DNA from: Algoriphagus chordae
Lineage (GTDB): Bacteria > Bacteroidota > Bacteroidia > Cytophagales > Cyclobacteriaceae
NCBI RefSeq assembly: GCF_003254055.1
Contig: NZ_QKZT01000018.1
Location: forward strand, 40,229 to 104,228
DNA length: 64,000 bases
Direction of reading: 5' to 3'
Positions 37,001-44,489 of the stretch are shown piece by piece (position 1 is the stretch's first letter; every line of letters begins with the position of its first letter). The translations under genes were made by a program, and so were the position numbers. Below the pieces are notes generated by a model that searched no databases, was not told the DNA's origin, and saw nothing but the letters and a program-made list of their open reading frames with translations.

Positions 37001-37750
37001 TGATACAGACACTTTCCCTTGAAAGGTTTCGTTGACATGCCCAATGACACGATCTAATTCATTTACAAACAGCGTATTTTTCTTAGTTTCATTAGTTTCG
37101 GTTGCCAGTGAGAGAAACAACAGAATATGTTGCTTATCACTGCTCATCAAATAGCCGTTCTCTAAGATGAAATCACTGTTCAACCCACTTTGCTGTAGAT
37201 TTTTTAAGGCCAAAAAAGTCAGACCTAAAGGATCTCTCAAAATAGTCTCTCGAGAGACTATACCACTAGGCGAAACCAGCGCATTATAATTAGCTTGGGT
37301 AAGAACATCAATACTATCCTTATTCAGTTTTTGACTAATTGTCTCATAGTCTTTGGCTTCAAGAAAAATGGGTAAATGCTCATAAACGAAATCCAAGGTA
37401 TTGTCAATACTTTCCTCGTCTATTTTCCCTTGAATTTGGGCAATGTATTCAGGCTGAAGTATCGTCAAACTGTCTGTGAGCAGGTTGGCTGTTTCTACTA
37501 GATCATCTTCAGACGCCTCGCCCTCTTTGGAAATGTTGATGATGATCTTGTCGGCGAAGTTGACTGTATTTAGAACCTTGTGGTAAACTGCATTCTCCTT
37601 ATCAACAGGGATGAGTTTGGTGATATCTTCTTCAAATTTTAGATTTTGCACATAAAATCCCAATCCCACAAAACAAGCCACAAAAGCCAGAAGACCCCAA
37701 AACTTGTGCGTTTTCAACCACTGGTAACTGTTGAAAAAAAAGTTATCCAT
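34073..37750 (-). CDS. Trifunctional fusion: MMPL/RND-like transporter, PlsC-type acyltransferase, methyltransferase-like tail
   Basis: A 1225-residue protein. Residues 1-820 form two halves of an MMPL/RND permease with large periplasmic loops (G-I-T-L-D-Y-S-L near 340 and G-L-G-I-D-Y-S near 725). Residues of about 860-1060 are a PlsC acyltransferase with N-H-S-S-F-L-D (HX4D) near 892 and F-P-E-G-T-R-S near 963. The last 150 residues look like a methyltransferase whose motif I has lost its glycines (L-T-D-S-Y-G-Q-L). This architecture is known from flexirubin loci. It may couple acylation to export of the pigment. Confidence 0.9.
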   Translation of the reverse strand: MDNFFFNSYQWLKTHKFWGLLAFVACFVGLGFYVQNLKFEEDITKLIPVDKENAVYHKVLNTVNFADKIIINISKEGEASEDDLVETANLLTDSLTILQPEYIAQIQGKIDEESIDNTLDFVYEHLPIFLEAKDYETISQKLNKDSIDVLTQANYNALVSPSGIVSRETILRDPLGLTFLALKNLQQSGLNSDFILENGYLMSSDKQHILLFLSLATETNETKKNTLFVNELDRVIGHVNETFQGKVSVSAFGSTLVAVANANQIKRDVQFTVGIALFLLLLILIVFYRKLYIPIILFVPTLFGGLLAMAVLCLVRSEISAISLGIGSVLLGITLDYSLHILTHIRSNNNIKELYKEITQPILMSSLTTALAFLCLLFLSSQALQDLGLFAAISVLGASLFALIFIPQVYKKTVSTEPQQTILDRVAAYPFHKSKWLVALLLIFFGISIFTYDRVVFNKDISSLNFEPENLKQAEAKLDKLTNSQSKSIYLVAYGDTEEEALRKNDQVFQRLQGLKAEDKILRFNSVGGIVKSKAVQKEKIAQWNSFWSRSKKDSIADLLVESSQPLGFKPTTFQGFYEHLNTAFTAADPSGFSALKLIDNNDLISSKDGMSTVSNLIKIEHSKVSQLENAFEDLSNTVTIDRQQTSERFLGHLKKDFNHLMQYSLVVILVLLWLFYRSVSLTLVTAIPICLTWLLTIGIMGVLGLEFNIFNIIISTFIFGLGIDYSIFVTNGMLRHYQTGENVLRSYKVSIILSVITTILGMGVLIFAKHPALYSVSTISVIGILSAMITTFAIQPLLFKLLIGSHSKRPITLRYLIHSSVSFGYFGLVGLSLSIISVLVVPLIPVSGKKKMPIFHYLVSKFMKSVLYTNPLVSKKVLNPYQESFKNPVVIIANHSSFLDILAIGMLHPKIIFLVSDWVYHSPVFGKAVKLAGFYPVSDGLEKGMNHLKTKIDQGYSIAVFPEGTRSYTHQMRRFHKGAFLLAETFNLDILPVLIHGNSEVLPKGTFIIKDGSITIKLLERIKPDDARFGISYSEKTKGISKYFKAEFEAFRDELETESYFHPMVLEEFRYKGDAVFNTVKQDLKKNSANYFAILPYVGQSDRILHLTDSYGQLNNLLALDGPLRNITSLVLDESKMTIAEHTVTANGPYKLKYVNGLSDSAPDILILNFLDSNPLINSGLSLKQPLKMLILIHQGEFLDEVQQLRSNMKLVFGNETMQLYKKP

Positions 37751-38000
37751 TTTTAAATGAAGATTGTATGCTATTGAAAACCTTAAACGAAATATAGCCC
37801 AAAAAACCGAAACTGATAGCTGCTACAGCTAGATTGCATTTAGACAGATCAGCTCTGTCCTCAGTCCCAATTATAACAGGATTGTGGCAGTTCCAAAGTC
37901 CATCAAGGAGGGAAATCATAGGTTGATCATTCTGGTAGTTTGAAATCACTACAGAGGTCGTATAATCGTCAATAAGGTCTATTACTTGTGGGTTGTACAC
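37743..38000 (-). CDS. Small hypothetical protein with C-terminal membrane helix
   Basis: An 85-residue frame starting at GTG, with one hydrophobic helix near residues 57-75 (L-A-V-A-A-I-S-F-G-F-L-G) and a short basic tail. It overlaps the MMPL start by 8 bp and lies 42 bp from the gene upstream, so it fits the operon. I recognise no family. Coding status is moderate, because no ATG is available. Confidence 0.5.
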   Translation of the reverse strand: MYNPQVIDLIDDYTTSVVISNYQNDQPMISLLDGLWNCHNPVIIGTEDRADLSKCNLAVAAISFGFLGYISFKVFNSIQSSFKNG

Positions 38001-38042
38001 CGTGCTCTTAAGTTATCAGGCTTAAAAGCAAAAGTAGTGAAA

Positions 38043-38537
38043 TTAAAATTTCAGTGACTCTTTTTCTGCCTCGGTAAAGGCATTAGACTGCATGATGTAA
38101 TCTCCGATGTACTGCTTAAGACTTTCAGAAGCTATATGCTCAAAATTTTCTAGAAGGAAGGTTTTGTCCTCTTCTATCTCGTTTTTATACTTCATTACGC
38201 CAGGAGAGTTTTCCTGGACACTTAGCCTGATAAAGCGTATTTCTATAGCTTCAGGGTCAGTTTTCACAGCATGCTCTATAAACTCTACACCTTTTTTGAA
38301 TGAGTCAACTTTGTTCTTTATGCCAGTTTCTATTTTTGAGTTGAGTGCTAGTGCGGCTCCTTTATACCCTACCATTACAGGACTATCCTCCTTGGTTACA
38401 TTCTCCACAAGTGCATAAAAAGCTTCTATTTTAGCATCGTCTTGCCCCGCTTCATAATAGGCAACTCGTACCCCCTTCATGTCTTGCAAAGGAAGAAAGC
38501 ATACTAAGAGGATATGTAATAAAGATCGTATCACCAT
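38043..38537 (-). CDS. Secreted hypothetical protein of the pigment operon
   Basis: A 164-residue protein with a hydrophobic N-terminal segment (I-R-S-L-L-H-I-L-L-V-C-F) that serves as a signal peptide or anchor, then a soluble helical domain rich in Glu and Lys, with a TPR-like repeat feel (F-I-E-H-A-V-K-T-D-P-E-A-I-E-I-R). It precedes the small GTG-start gene. It could be a periplasmic helper for LolA-like or MMPL export; this is inference. Confidence 0.7.
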   Translation of the reverse strand: MVIRSLLHILLVCFLPLQDMKGVRVAYYEAGQDDAKIEAFYALVENVTKEDSPVMVGYKGAALALNSKIETGIKNKVDSFKKGVEFIEHAVKTDPEAIEIRFIRLSVQENSPGVMKYKNEIEEDKTFLLENFEHIASESLKQYIGDYIMQSNAFTEAEKESLKF

Positions 38538-38541
38538 AGTA

Positions 38542-38904
38542 CTATTTGACGATGTATAAGGAAGAAAGTTTTAAGGCTAAGATTTCCAAGAAGCGTGTTT
38601 CACTTCGAACCTTATAACCTTCTTCGGTCTCAACTATACTTATATCTAAGGTCAAATCTGGTGTTTTTTCTGGGTTGATGAGTGCTAGGAACTTGATGTT
38701 GTTAGATGATTGCATAAAGAGTTTCTTTCCAACAACCTGCTCAGTCAATTCTTTAATAATATGCATCATACAAACGCCCGGCGTCACGGGATTTCCAGGA
38801 AAATGTCCCAGAAACACCTCGTGATCCTTGTTGATCGTGATCAAGGCTTTGGTTTGATTTCCCTCTGTACTGATGGAATTAAGGGTGTAAAAATTAGTCA
38901 ACAT
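38542..38904 (-). CDS. Hot-dog 3-hydroxyacyl-ACP dehydratase subunit (His present, acidic residue lost)
   Basis: A 120-residue FabZ-like protein with G-H-F-P-G-N-P-V-T-P-G-V, where the catalytic His is kept. The Glu that normally follows, in L-x-x-E-A-x-A-Q, is replaced by His (C-M-M-H-I-I-K-E). A partner subunit could supply the acid; the two other dehydratases in the locus keep the Glu but lack this His. It probably forms conjugated double bonds in the polyene. Confidence 0.85.
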   Translation of the reverse strand: MLTNFYTLNSISTEGNQTKALITINKDHEVFLGHFPGNPVTPGVCMMHIIKELTEQVVGKKLFMQSSNNIKFLALINPEKTPDLTLDISIVETEEGYKVRSETRFLEILALKLSSLYIVK

Positions 38905-38993
38905 GAATCTTATATATTGAAATAAATGAGAGCAAGCACCTGTATTTCAGCCTATTACTATAGCACTCAGAACAAACGGAAATATAAGCTATT

Positions 38994-39611
38994 CTAATGC
39001 GCAAACACCTGGTCTGAAATGGATTGGTTCACTTTCCTATTACTGAGTTTAATAATAGTGAAATCGCCTGAAGACTCAACCATTTTCACCTGGCTTACAT
39101 AAGCTTCTTGATTGATAAAAATATGGAATTCACCTATGTATTTTTTCAATCTGTTGTCCTTGGGAACAAAAACAACTTCATACCCTTCTTCGGCTTTAAG
39201 ATACGTTATCTCAAAATCCTTCTCCTGAAACATGTCGCCGGTGATGCTATTCACGATTAAGTCATCCAATTGCCCAAAACGTTTATTGGAACTCAGGTTA
39301 ACATCACTTTTCTTACCATTTTCATCTATATAAAGCATCTGGTCTATAAATAAGACTGAATACTTTATGGGATCTATATATTCCCATTTGACCATATTTG
39401 GCTTTCTGAAGGCTAGCTTCCCCGATGATTCAACCGCATTGGAAAGGAATTCCATATGTTTGGTCTGAACAAAATCCAAGGTCATTGTTTGCGTCCTTTG
39501 AGCTTGTTCCTGAACCTTCTTTTTCAAACTCGCAGCCTCTGAAGTAGAAAGGGCTGTTTGCGCCTGAATGCCAGAAGCGATAAAGAATAAAAGGAAGAGC
39601 AACTTATGCAT
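38994..39611 (-). CDS. LolA-like periplasmic lipoprotein-carrier protein
   Basis: A 205-residue protein with a signal peptide (cleavage near I-Q-A-Q) and the LolA half-barrel signature F-R-K-P-N-M-V-K-W-E-Y, preceded by F-V-Q-T-K. LolA normally carries lipoproteins from the inner to the outer membrane. Inside this cluster it more likely shuttles the lipid-like pigment or an acyl intermediate, together with the MMPL protein. A gap of 89 bp follows before the dehydratase gene. Confidence 0.88.
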   Translation of the reverse strand: MHKLLFLLFFIASGIQAQTALSTSEAASLKKKVQEQAQRTQTMTLDFVQTKHMEFLSNAVESSGKLAFRKPNMVKWEYIDPIKYSVLFIDQMLYIDENGKKSDVNLSSNKRFGQLDDLIVNSITGDMFQEKDFEITYLKAEEGYEVVFVPKDNRLKKYIGEFHIFINQEAYVSQVKMVESSGDFTIIKLSNRKVNQSISDQVFAH

Positions 39612-39617
39612 TGACTT

Positions 39618-40682
39618 TCAACATTTACGCAATAAGGTGAAGCTATGATTCTCACCCATATATTGATTGTATAGTAAGATGAATTCAAATCCAGAATCTT
39701 TCACCTGATTCAGTTTAACTGCTTTTGGTAAGGTTTGGGTTTTAAGAATCTTGTTGGCTAACCAAAACCCAAATGCTGAAGAACTGTGGTATTCTCCGCT
39801 TAGATGCTTGTAATACACCTGTTGGGTTTGCGCAAAGACTCCATCGGTCAAAAGCTCATAATAATCATCAAACTGCACATCTCCATTGTATCCGCAGATA
39901 ATAGCATCGATCTCATCAACTGACAACTGATTATTTTTCAGAAATTCTTGTAGTTCAGAAGTCAACTCCTCTTTCTCAAGTGTATTGAAAATTGCAGTGT
40001 CAATTAATTCGGAATAACAATTCTCACTTTTTTCATTGCAAAGCAGAAAGAAATTGGCTCCTTCTCCGTAAACAACTCCCTTGGTCTTACTTTCCAGTAA
40101 AGCCTCCGAGGACACTTTTTCAGATTTAATGAGTTTGGCTACTTTGAAAAGTTCAGTAGTATGATCACCCAACTCATCAATCCCACCAACCAAGATATTG
40201 CTTGCTTCATCAGTTTTTAATTGCAACTCTGCATCCAATAAGGCGGATTCAAAAGACACCGAAGCTTGCACATAGGTGAAATTATAGCCTTTGCACTGAA
40301 GCTCTAAGGCAATTTGTCCCCCTACCGTATTGTGGGTAGATTGGATGAAAGAAGTGGGAGTCAAAAACTGCTCCTTATTGTCAATAATCGCACTCACAAA
40401 TTTCTCTGAATCTTTCAAACAGCCTAGCCCCGTTCCTGTGATGATCGCATCCGGAACTTCTACACCTGCTCGACTTAGTGCCAACTTTGAAGCTACAATT
40501 CCCATTTTCACCCCCTTGGACATTCTTCTTGCAGCCGTGCGGGGAATGAAGTTTTTGTACTCAGGATCAATAGCCTGGAGAACATTATCCTCATAAGACT
40601 CCACTTGATCCAAAAAGACACTTTCATCTACTGTATGCTGAGCGGAAATGGAAGCTATGCTGTGGATGTAAACAGGTTTCAT
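39618..40682 (-). CDS. Ketosynthase-like chain-length factor (catalytic Cys replaced)
   Basis: A 354-residue ketosynthase-fold protein. The nucleophile position reads Y-V-Q-A-S-V-S-F-E-S, with Ser where Cys is expected, and the second His motif, normally K-x-x-x-G-H, reads H-L-S-G-E-Y-H. It overlaps the active ketosynthase at 40679-41881 by 4 bp. The pair resembles the KS/CLF heterodimer of aryl-polyene and type II polyketide systems. Confidence 0.85.
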   Translation of the reverse strand: MKPVYIHSIASISAQHTVDESVFLDQVESYEDNVLQAIDPEYKNFIPRTAARRMSKGVKMGIVASKLALSRAGVEVPDAIITGTGLGCLKDSEKFVSAIIDNKEQFLTPTSFIQSTHNTVGGQIALELQCKGYNFTYVQASVSFESALLDAELQLKTDEASNILVGGIDELGDHTTELFKVAKLIKSEKVSSEALLESKTKGVVYGEGANFFLLCNEKSENCYSELIDTAIFNTLEKEELTSELQEFLKNNQLSVDEIDAIICGYNGDVQFDDYYELLTDGVFAQTQQVYYKHLSGEYHSSSAFGFWLANKILKTQTLPKAVKLNQVKDSGFEFILLYNQYMGENHSFTLLRKC

Positions 40683-41881
40683 GCTTCTTTAGAAAAGATT
40701 AGAGTTGAGCAATTGCCACCAAAGCCAAGTGAGTTGGACATCACTTGCTTGAGTTCTTTGTGCTTAGCTTCGGTCTGTGGCTTAAGATCAAACTCCTTCA
40801 TTGGCGTTTTAAAATTAAGATTGGGGAAAACCAAATTGTTCTGTAGCGCCAAGACCGAATAGACGGCTTCAATAGCACCAGCCGCAGCCAAGGTATGGCC
40901 AGTAAAGGCTTTGGTAGAACTGAAATTCGGAACTTTTTCACCAAAAACATTGAGAAATGCCTTGCCTTCAGACAGGTCATTATTCCCTGTTGCGGTGCCA
41001 TGAGCATTTATATAATCTATACTGCTTGGCTCAGATCCAGCAATTTTCAATGCCTGCTGCATCGCCAAAGTTGCGCCTTCGCCATTTTCTGAAGAAGCTG
41101 TTTGATGGAAAGCATCATTAGCATTACCATAGCCCTTTACATAAGCCAATACTTTTTTGTTTTCGGCTTTTACTATCTCATCAGACTCCAAAACAAGAAA
41201 TGCTGCTGCCTCACCTAGATTTAACCCTTTTCGATTTTCATCAAAAGGAGTATTGTAGGTGTCTGAAAGTATCATTAAGGTTTTAAAACCGTTGATCGTA
41301 AACTTGGATAAGCAGTCAGTTCCACCGACAATTACACGATCTAATTTGCCGGCTTTGATGAGTCTAGCTCCTAGCATTATTGCATTAGCAGCAGATGAAC
41401 ATGCCGTGCTGATGGTGGTCACAAACTGTTTTTTAACCCCAATTTGCTCAGCAATTTTTTTGGCAGAATCTCCCAAATGATGTGAGAGAATATACTTTTG
41501 ACAGGCTGGATTTTCAAAATACTCGTAATAGAATTTCTCTGTCATATCCATACCTCCCACGCTCGTTGCCGACACCAATCCAGTTCGGCAAGATCCCATA
41601 TCCTCAATACCGGCATTTTTAACTGCTTCTAAGGCTGCTATTGAGCCAAGAAGTGCCGTTCGTGAATAATTATTGTCACTAGGAAGGCCAAGTCTTTGAA
41701 TGAACTCCTCGTTAGTTGTAGCAATTTCACCCACCATAATGTCGTTGTGGTGAACGGTGTCAATTTTTTGGATTCTAGAAATCCCAGTTTTTTCATGAAT
41801 AAGGGATTCATAATTTTCTACAACATTGTTTCCAATAGCAGAAATAATCCCCATACCCGTTATACTAACGCCTCGACACAT
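40679..41881 (-). CDS. Beta-ketoacyl-[ACP] synthase (catalytic partner of the CLF)
   Basis: A 400-residue complete ketosynthase with S-T-A-C-S-S-A-A (nucleophile Cys), I-N-A-H-G-T-A-T and F-T-G-H-T-L-A-A-A-G. It is preceded by an ACP gene with a 17-bp gap and followed by the CLF-like gene. It is the likely main elongation enzyme for the aryl polyene. Confidence 0.92.
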   Translation of the reverse strand: MCRGVSITGMGIISAIGNNVVENYESLIHEKTGISRIQKIDTVHHNDIMVGEIATTNEEFIQRLGLPSDNNYSRTALLGSIAALEAVKNAGIEDMGSCRTGLVSATSVGGMDMTEKFYYEYFENPACQKYILSHHLGDSAKKIAEQIGVKKQFVTTISTACSSAANAIMLGARLIKAGKLDRVIVGGTDCLSKFTINGFKTLMILSDTYNTPFDENRKGLNLGEAAAFLVLESDEIVKAENKKVLAYVKGYGNANDAFHQTASSENGEGATLAMQQALKIAGSEPSSIDYINAHGTATGNNDLSEGKAFLNVFGEKVPNFSSTKAFTGHTLAAAGAIEAVYSVLALQNNLVFPNLNFKTPMKEFDLKPQTEAKHKELKQVMSNSLGFGGNCSTLIFSKEA

Positions 41882-41898
41882 GCTAATTTGTAAAAATA

Positions 41899-42156
41899 CT
41901 ACTTCGTTCTGTGCTCAGAAATATGTTTTCCCAACACTTCTATCGATTCAAAGATGGCTTTTCCTTCTTTAGGATCAGTCAACTTTATTCCATAGTCTTT
42001 GTCAAGCATTACGATAAGTTCCAAGGCATCAATGGAATCCAAGCCTAATCCGTCACCAAACAAGTGGTCAGTATCTTTGATATCTTCTACGCTAATGTCT
42101 TCAAGATTCAGTTGATCAATGATTTTAGCTTTCAATTCTTGTTTTAATTCTTCCAT
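41899..42156 (-). CDS. Acyl carrier protein
   Basis: An 85-residue ACP with G-L-D-S-I-D-A-L-E-L, where the Ser receives 4'-phosphopantetheine from AcpS. The ATG at 42156 (M-E-E-L-K-Q-E-L) is preferred over an upstream TTG. It heads the 13-gene block that ends with the ligase at 28699, so it is the likely carrier for the coumaroyl starter and the growing polyene. Confidence 0.93.
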   Translation of the reverse strand: MEELKQELKAKIIDQLNLEDISVEDIKDTDHLFGDGLGLDSIDALELIVMLDKDYGIKLTDPKEGKAIFESIEVLGKHISEHRTK

Positions 42157-42487
42157 TCTAAGCGTTGTATAATTCAATATATCCTTTCGGAGTATGCTAG
42201 AGTTCCTTCCACATAAACCGATTCCTCTGTTTCTTGTTCAAAATCTACTCAAGAACATTCTATATTCCCAGCTTACTTACTGTACAGTAGGTAGTTGAAA
42301 AAGGCCATATGTTTTTGTGGCAATAGGCTGCTAAAGATAAAAAAACTATTTTCATTATGAAGTTGAACCTGTTACTTATTTCGCCTCGGCAACTGAGTAG
42401 GTAAATCCAGCTAGCATTGGCTAGGAAGCTATTGCAGTACTTTCGCAAAGCGGAGTTCACCAACTAATTTTGGCTAATTACTTGAAA
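42157..42487. other. Intergenic region upstream of the ACP-led block
   Basis: No gene is supported. A 12-bp perfect palindrome, TACTGTACAGTA (42278-42289), is embedded in a longer 20-bp inverted repeat (42274-42293). The minus-strand box TAGATTTTG (42239-42247) resembles a -7 element with one extra base. Confidence 0.6.
42274..42293. promoter_or_regulatory. Candidate operator palindrome
   Basis: The 20-bp inverted repeat TACTTACTGTACAGTAGGTA has a single mismatched pair. It lies about 120 bp upstream of the ACP start and about 20-30 bp from a weak -7-like box. No transcription-factor gene is beside it. Confidence 0.4.
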
Positions 42488-43747
42488 TTAAACAGCATTC
42501 TTTTTCTCATAATAGACTATAGCAATCAAGCTGAGAATAATAAAAAAGCTTATCGACAGCAGTATATTGGGTAATAGATCCCAAATCTCTGCCTGTCTTA
42601 AAAACACATCATAAAAAGCATTCAAACCCCAATTCATAGGTGATATCTTGGATACTGTCTGCATGAATTTTGGCATTAAAAACACAGGAACCCAAACCCC
42701 ACCCAAGGCTGCTAGTATCACTACAAAAGTAGCTCCAAAGGGAGCTGACTGTTCTTGAGTATTAGCTACTGTCCCCAAAAGCAAGCCCATCCCAATGGCT
42801 GCAAGACCTGAAGAAGCGGCAACAATAAAAAGGTTCAACAATCTTCCCGATACGTCCAGCGTGGGTAATCCCATGGCAGGGAAAAGAAAAACACCTGTCA
42901 GCAACATAAGTATAAACTGAATAAGACAAACCGCTAGATAAACCAAGGTTTTGCCTCCCAGCACAGTGGCATAGCTAACTGGATTAGTCCTCAAACGCAC
43001 GAAGGTTCCTTGGGTCTTTTCCTTTACCATATTGATAGATAAAGGCACAATTATGAAAAAGATCGCAAATAGTGTCCAAGCAGGAACATTATGCTGAACC
43101 GAATTAGGAAAGAGCTCCTTATCCCCTTGCTGAGGGATAATTTCTTTGAAATCAATAAAACCTTGGGAATCAAAAATAATCTCATTTTCATCCTCCGATA
43201 GCTGCTCTTGAAATGCCTTATAGATAGAGGCCGTTTCAATTTTAGAAATCATTTTGTCAATGCCGTTCCTTACTGATGACTTGAAGGTGTGCTGAGTGGC
43301 TGGGTCAAAATAAAGTCGTATTTCATTCGCCTTTATCTCTGTTTGATTAATACTTTCATCTTCTACCAGATCAAATTTGGCCAGCAGCTTATCCACATTT
43401 TGATCCACCTTAATCTGAAGATTATTGGAAAGATTCTCAGGAATCACAATGGCCAATTGATATTCTCCTTTGGCAATTTTTTCACGGGCCTCAGCTTCGG
43501 AATCCAGCACTATCAAATCGAAATTCTCAACTAGTTCCTGGTGAATAGACTCAGAAACCGAGCCTTGGTCTTCATTCACCAAAAGGATGGACATCTTCTC
43601 CTCTCCTATGGTTTTGAAGGTGCCGTCTTGAATAATCGTAATGGTGATAATAAGTGCCAGAGGCATAATAAAAAGTATGGCAATCCCTCCCCAATCTCTG
43701 GAAAGTAACCAAAACTCCTTGCACACTGATGCCCACAATTTATGCAT
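42488..43747 (-). CDS. ABC-2 type transporter permease
   Basis: A 419-residue protein with one N-terminal helix, a large extracytoplasmic domain (about 45-220) rich in charged residues, and five more helices at about 230-415. This fits ABC-2 exporters of lipids and drugs (YhhJ/YbhR type). It overlaps the ATPase gene by 8 bp. Its place at the end of the DarA/DarB block suggests export of the dialkylresorcinol or the finished pigment. Confidence 0.88.
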   Translation of the reverse strand: MHKLWASVCKEFWLLSRDWGGIAILFIMPLALIITITIIQDGTFKTIGEEKMSILLVNEDQGSVSESIHQELVENFDLIVLDSEAEAREKIAKGEYQLAIVIPENLSNNLQIKVDQNVDKLLAKFDLVEDESINQTEIKANEIRLYFDPATQHTFKSSVRNGIDKMISKIETASIYKAFQEQLSEDENEIIFDSQGFIDFKEIIPQQGDKELFPNSVQHNVPAWTLFAIFFIIVPLSINMVKEKTQGTFVRLRTNPVSYATVLGGKTLVYLAVCLIQFILMLLTGVFLFPAMGLPTLDVSGRLLNLFIVAASSGLAAIGMGLLLGTVANTQEQSAPFGATFVVILAALGGVWVPVFLMPKFMQTVSKISPMNWGLNAFYDVFLRQAEIWDLLPNILLSISFFIILSLIAIVYYEKKNAV

Positions 43748-44483
43748 AGTCCCTAAGTGCTTTGCCTGTTATTTGCAGAAACATTTCTTCTAGATTATGT
43801 GCGTTTTCATGCGCATCAATCAGCTCTTGCGGCTTCCCTTTGATAATGATTTTACCCTGATCTATGATGGCTACACGAGTACAAAATGCTTCTGCCTCAT
43901 TTAAATGATGTGAGGTATAAATAATCGTAGCACCTTGTTTATTGAGCTCTTTTAAATAGTCAATTATTACGTTCTTGGATTGCACATCGACTCCAACTGT
44001 AGGTTCATCCAGAAACAACACCTTTGGATTGTGCATTATGCTGGCTAGCAAATTCACACGCCTTTTCATTCCTCCAGAAAAGGTATCAATCTTTTTATGT
44101 GCGAATTTATCCAAGCCAAGTTTTTCCAGTCCGGCAAAGATTTTATTCTTTAGTTTCTGCCCCTTAAGCCCGTACATACTTCCAAAGTAATATAGGTTTT
44201 CGTAAGCGGTAAGGGATGGATACAAGGCATATTCTTGCGGAACAATACCGATAATTTGCTTTAGCTCCTGCTTGTTTTTCTGAAAGGACAGCCCATTAAT
44301 AGTAAAACTGCCAGAGGTAGGTTTGATTAGATAACAGAGCAAAGAAATTAAGGTGGTTTTTCCAGCGCCGTTGGGCCCTAATAAACCAAAAATTTCCTGT
44401 TCCTTGATATGCAGATCAAGATCTACAACAGAATAGGATTCTGCTGATTTGTACTTTTTGGAAAGATGTTCGATCTTAATCAT
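43740..44483 (-). CDS. ABC transporter ATP-binding protein
   Basis: A 247-residue nucleotide-binding protein with G-P-N-G-A-G-K-T-T near residue 37, signature F-S-G-G-M-K-R-R and Walker B V-L-F-L-D-E-P-T, then the D-loop G-V-D and H-loop T-S-H-H. It is paired with the permease and follows the BtrH-like gene after 6 bp. Confidence 0.94.
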   Translation of the reverse strand: MIKIEHLSKKYKSAESYSVVDLDLHIKEQEIFGLLGPNGAGKTTLISLLCYLIKPTSGSFTINGLSFQKNKQELKQIIGIVPQEYALYPSLTAYENLYYFGSMYGLKGQKLKNKIFAGLEKLGLDKFAHKKIDTFSGGMKRRVNLLASIMHNPKVLFLDEPTVGVDVQSKNVIIDYLKELNKQGATIIYTSHHLNEAEAFCTRVAIIDQGKIIIKGKPQELIDAHENAHNLEEMFLQITGKALRDYA

Positions 44484-44489
44484 TATGAG

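Noticed and set aside
42417..42445. Plus-strand TTGG-N17-TACTTTCG promoter-like match
   Set aside because: It points into the antisense of the permease gene with no plus-strand gene, and matches the consensus imperfectly.
42260..42463. 67-codon minus-strand frame in the ACP upstream region
   Set aside because: Low-complexity translation with no start signal, overlapping the palindrome and promoter candidates; no family feel.
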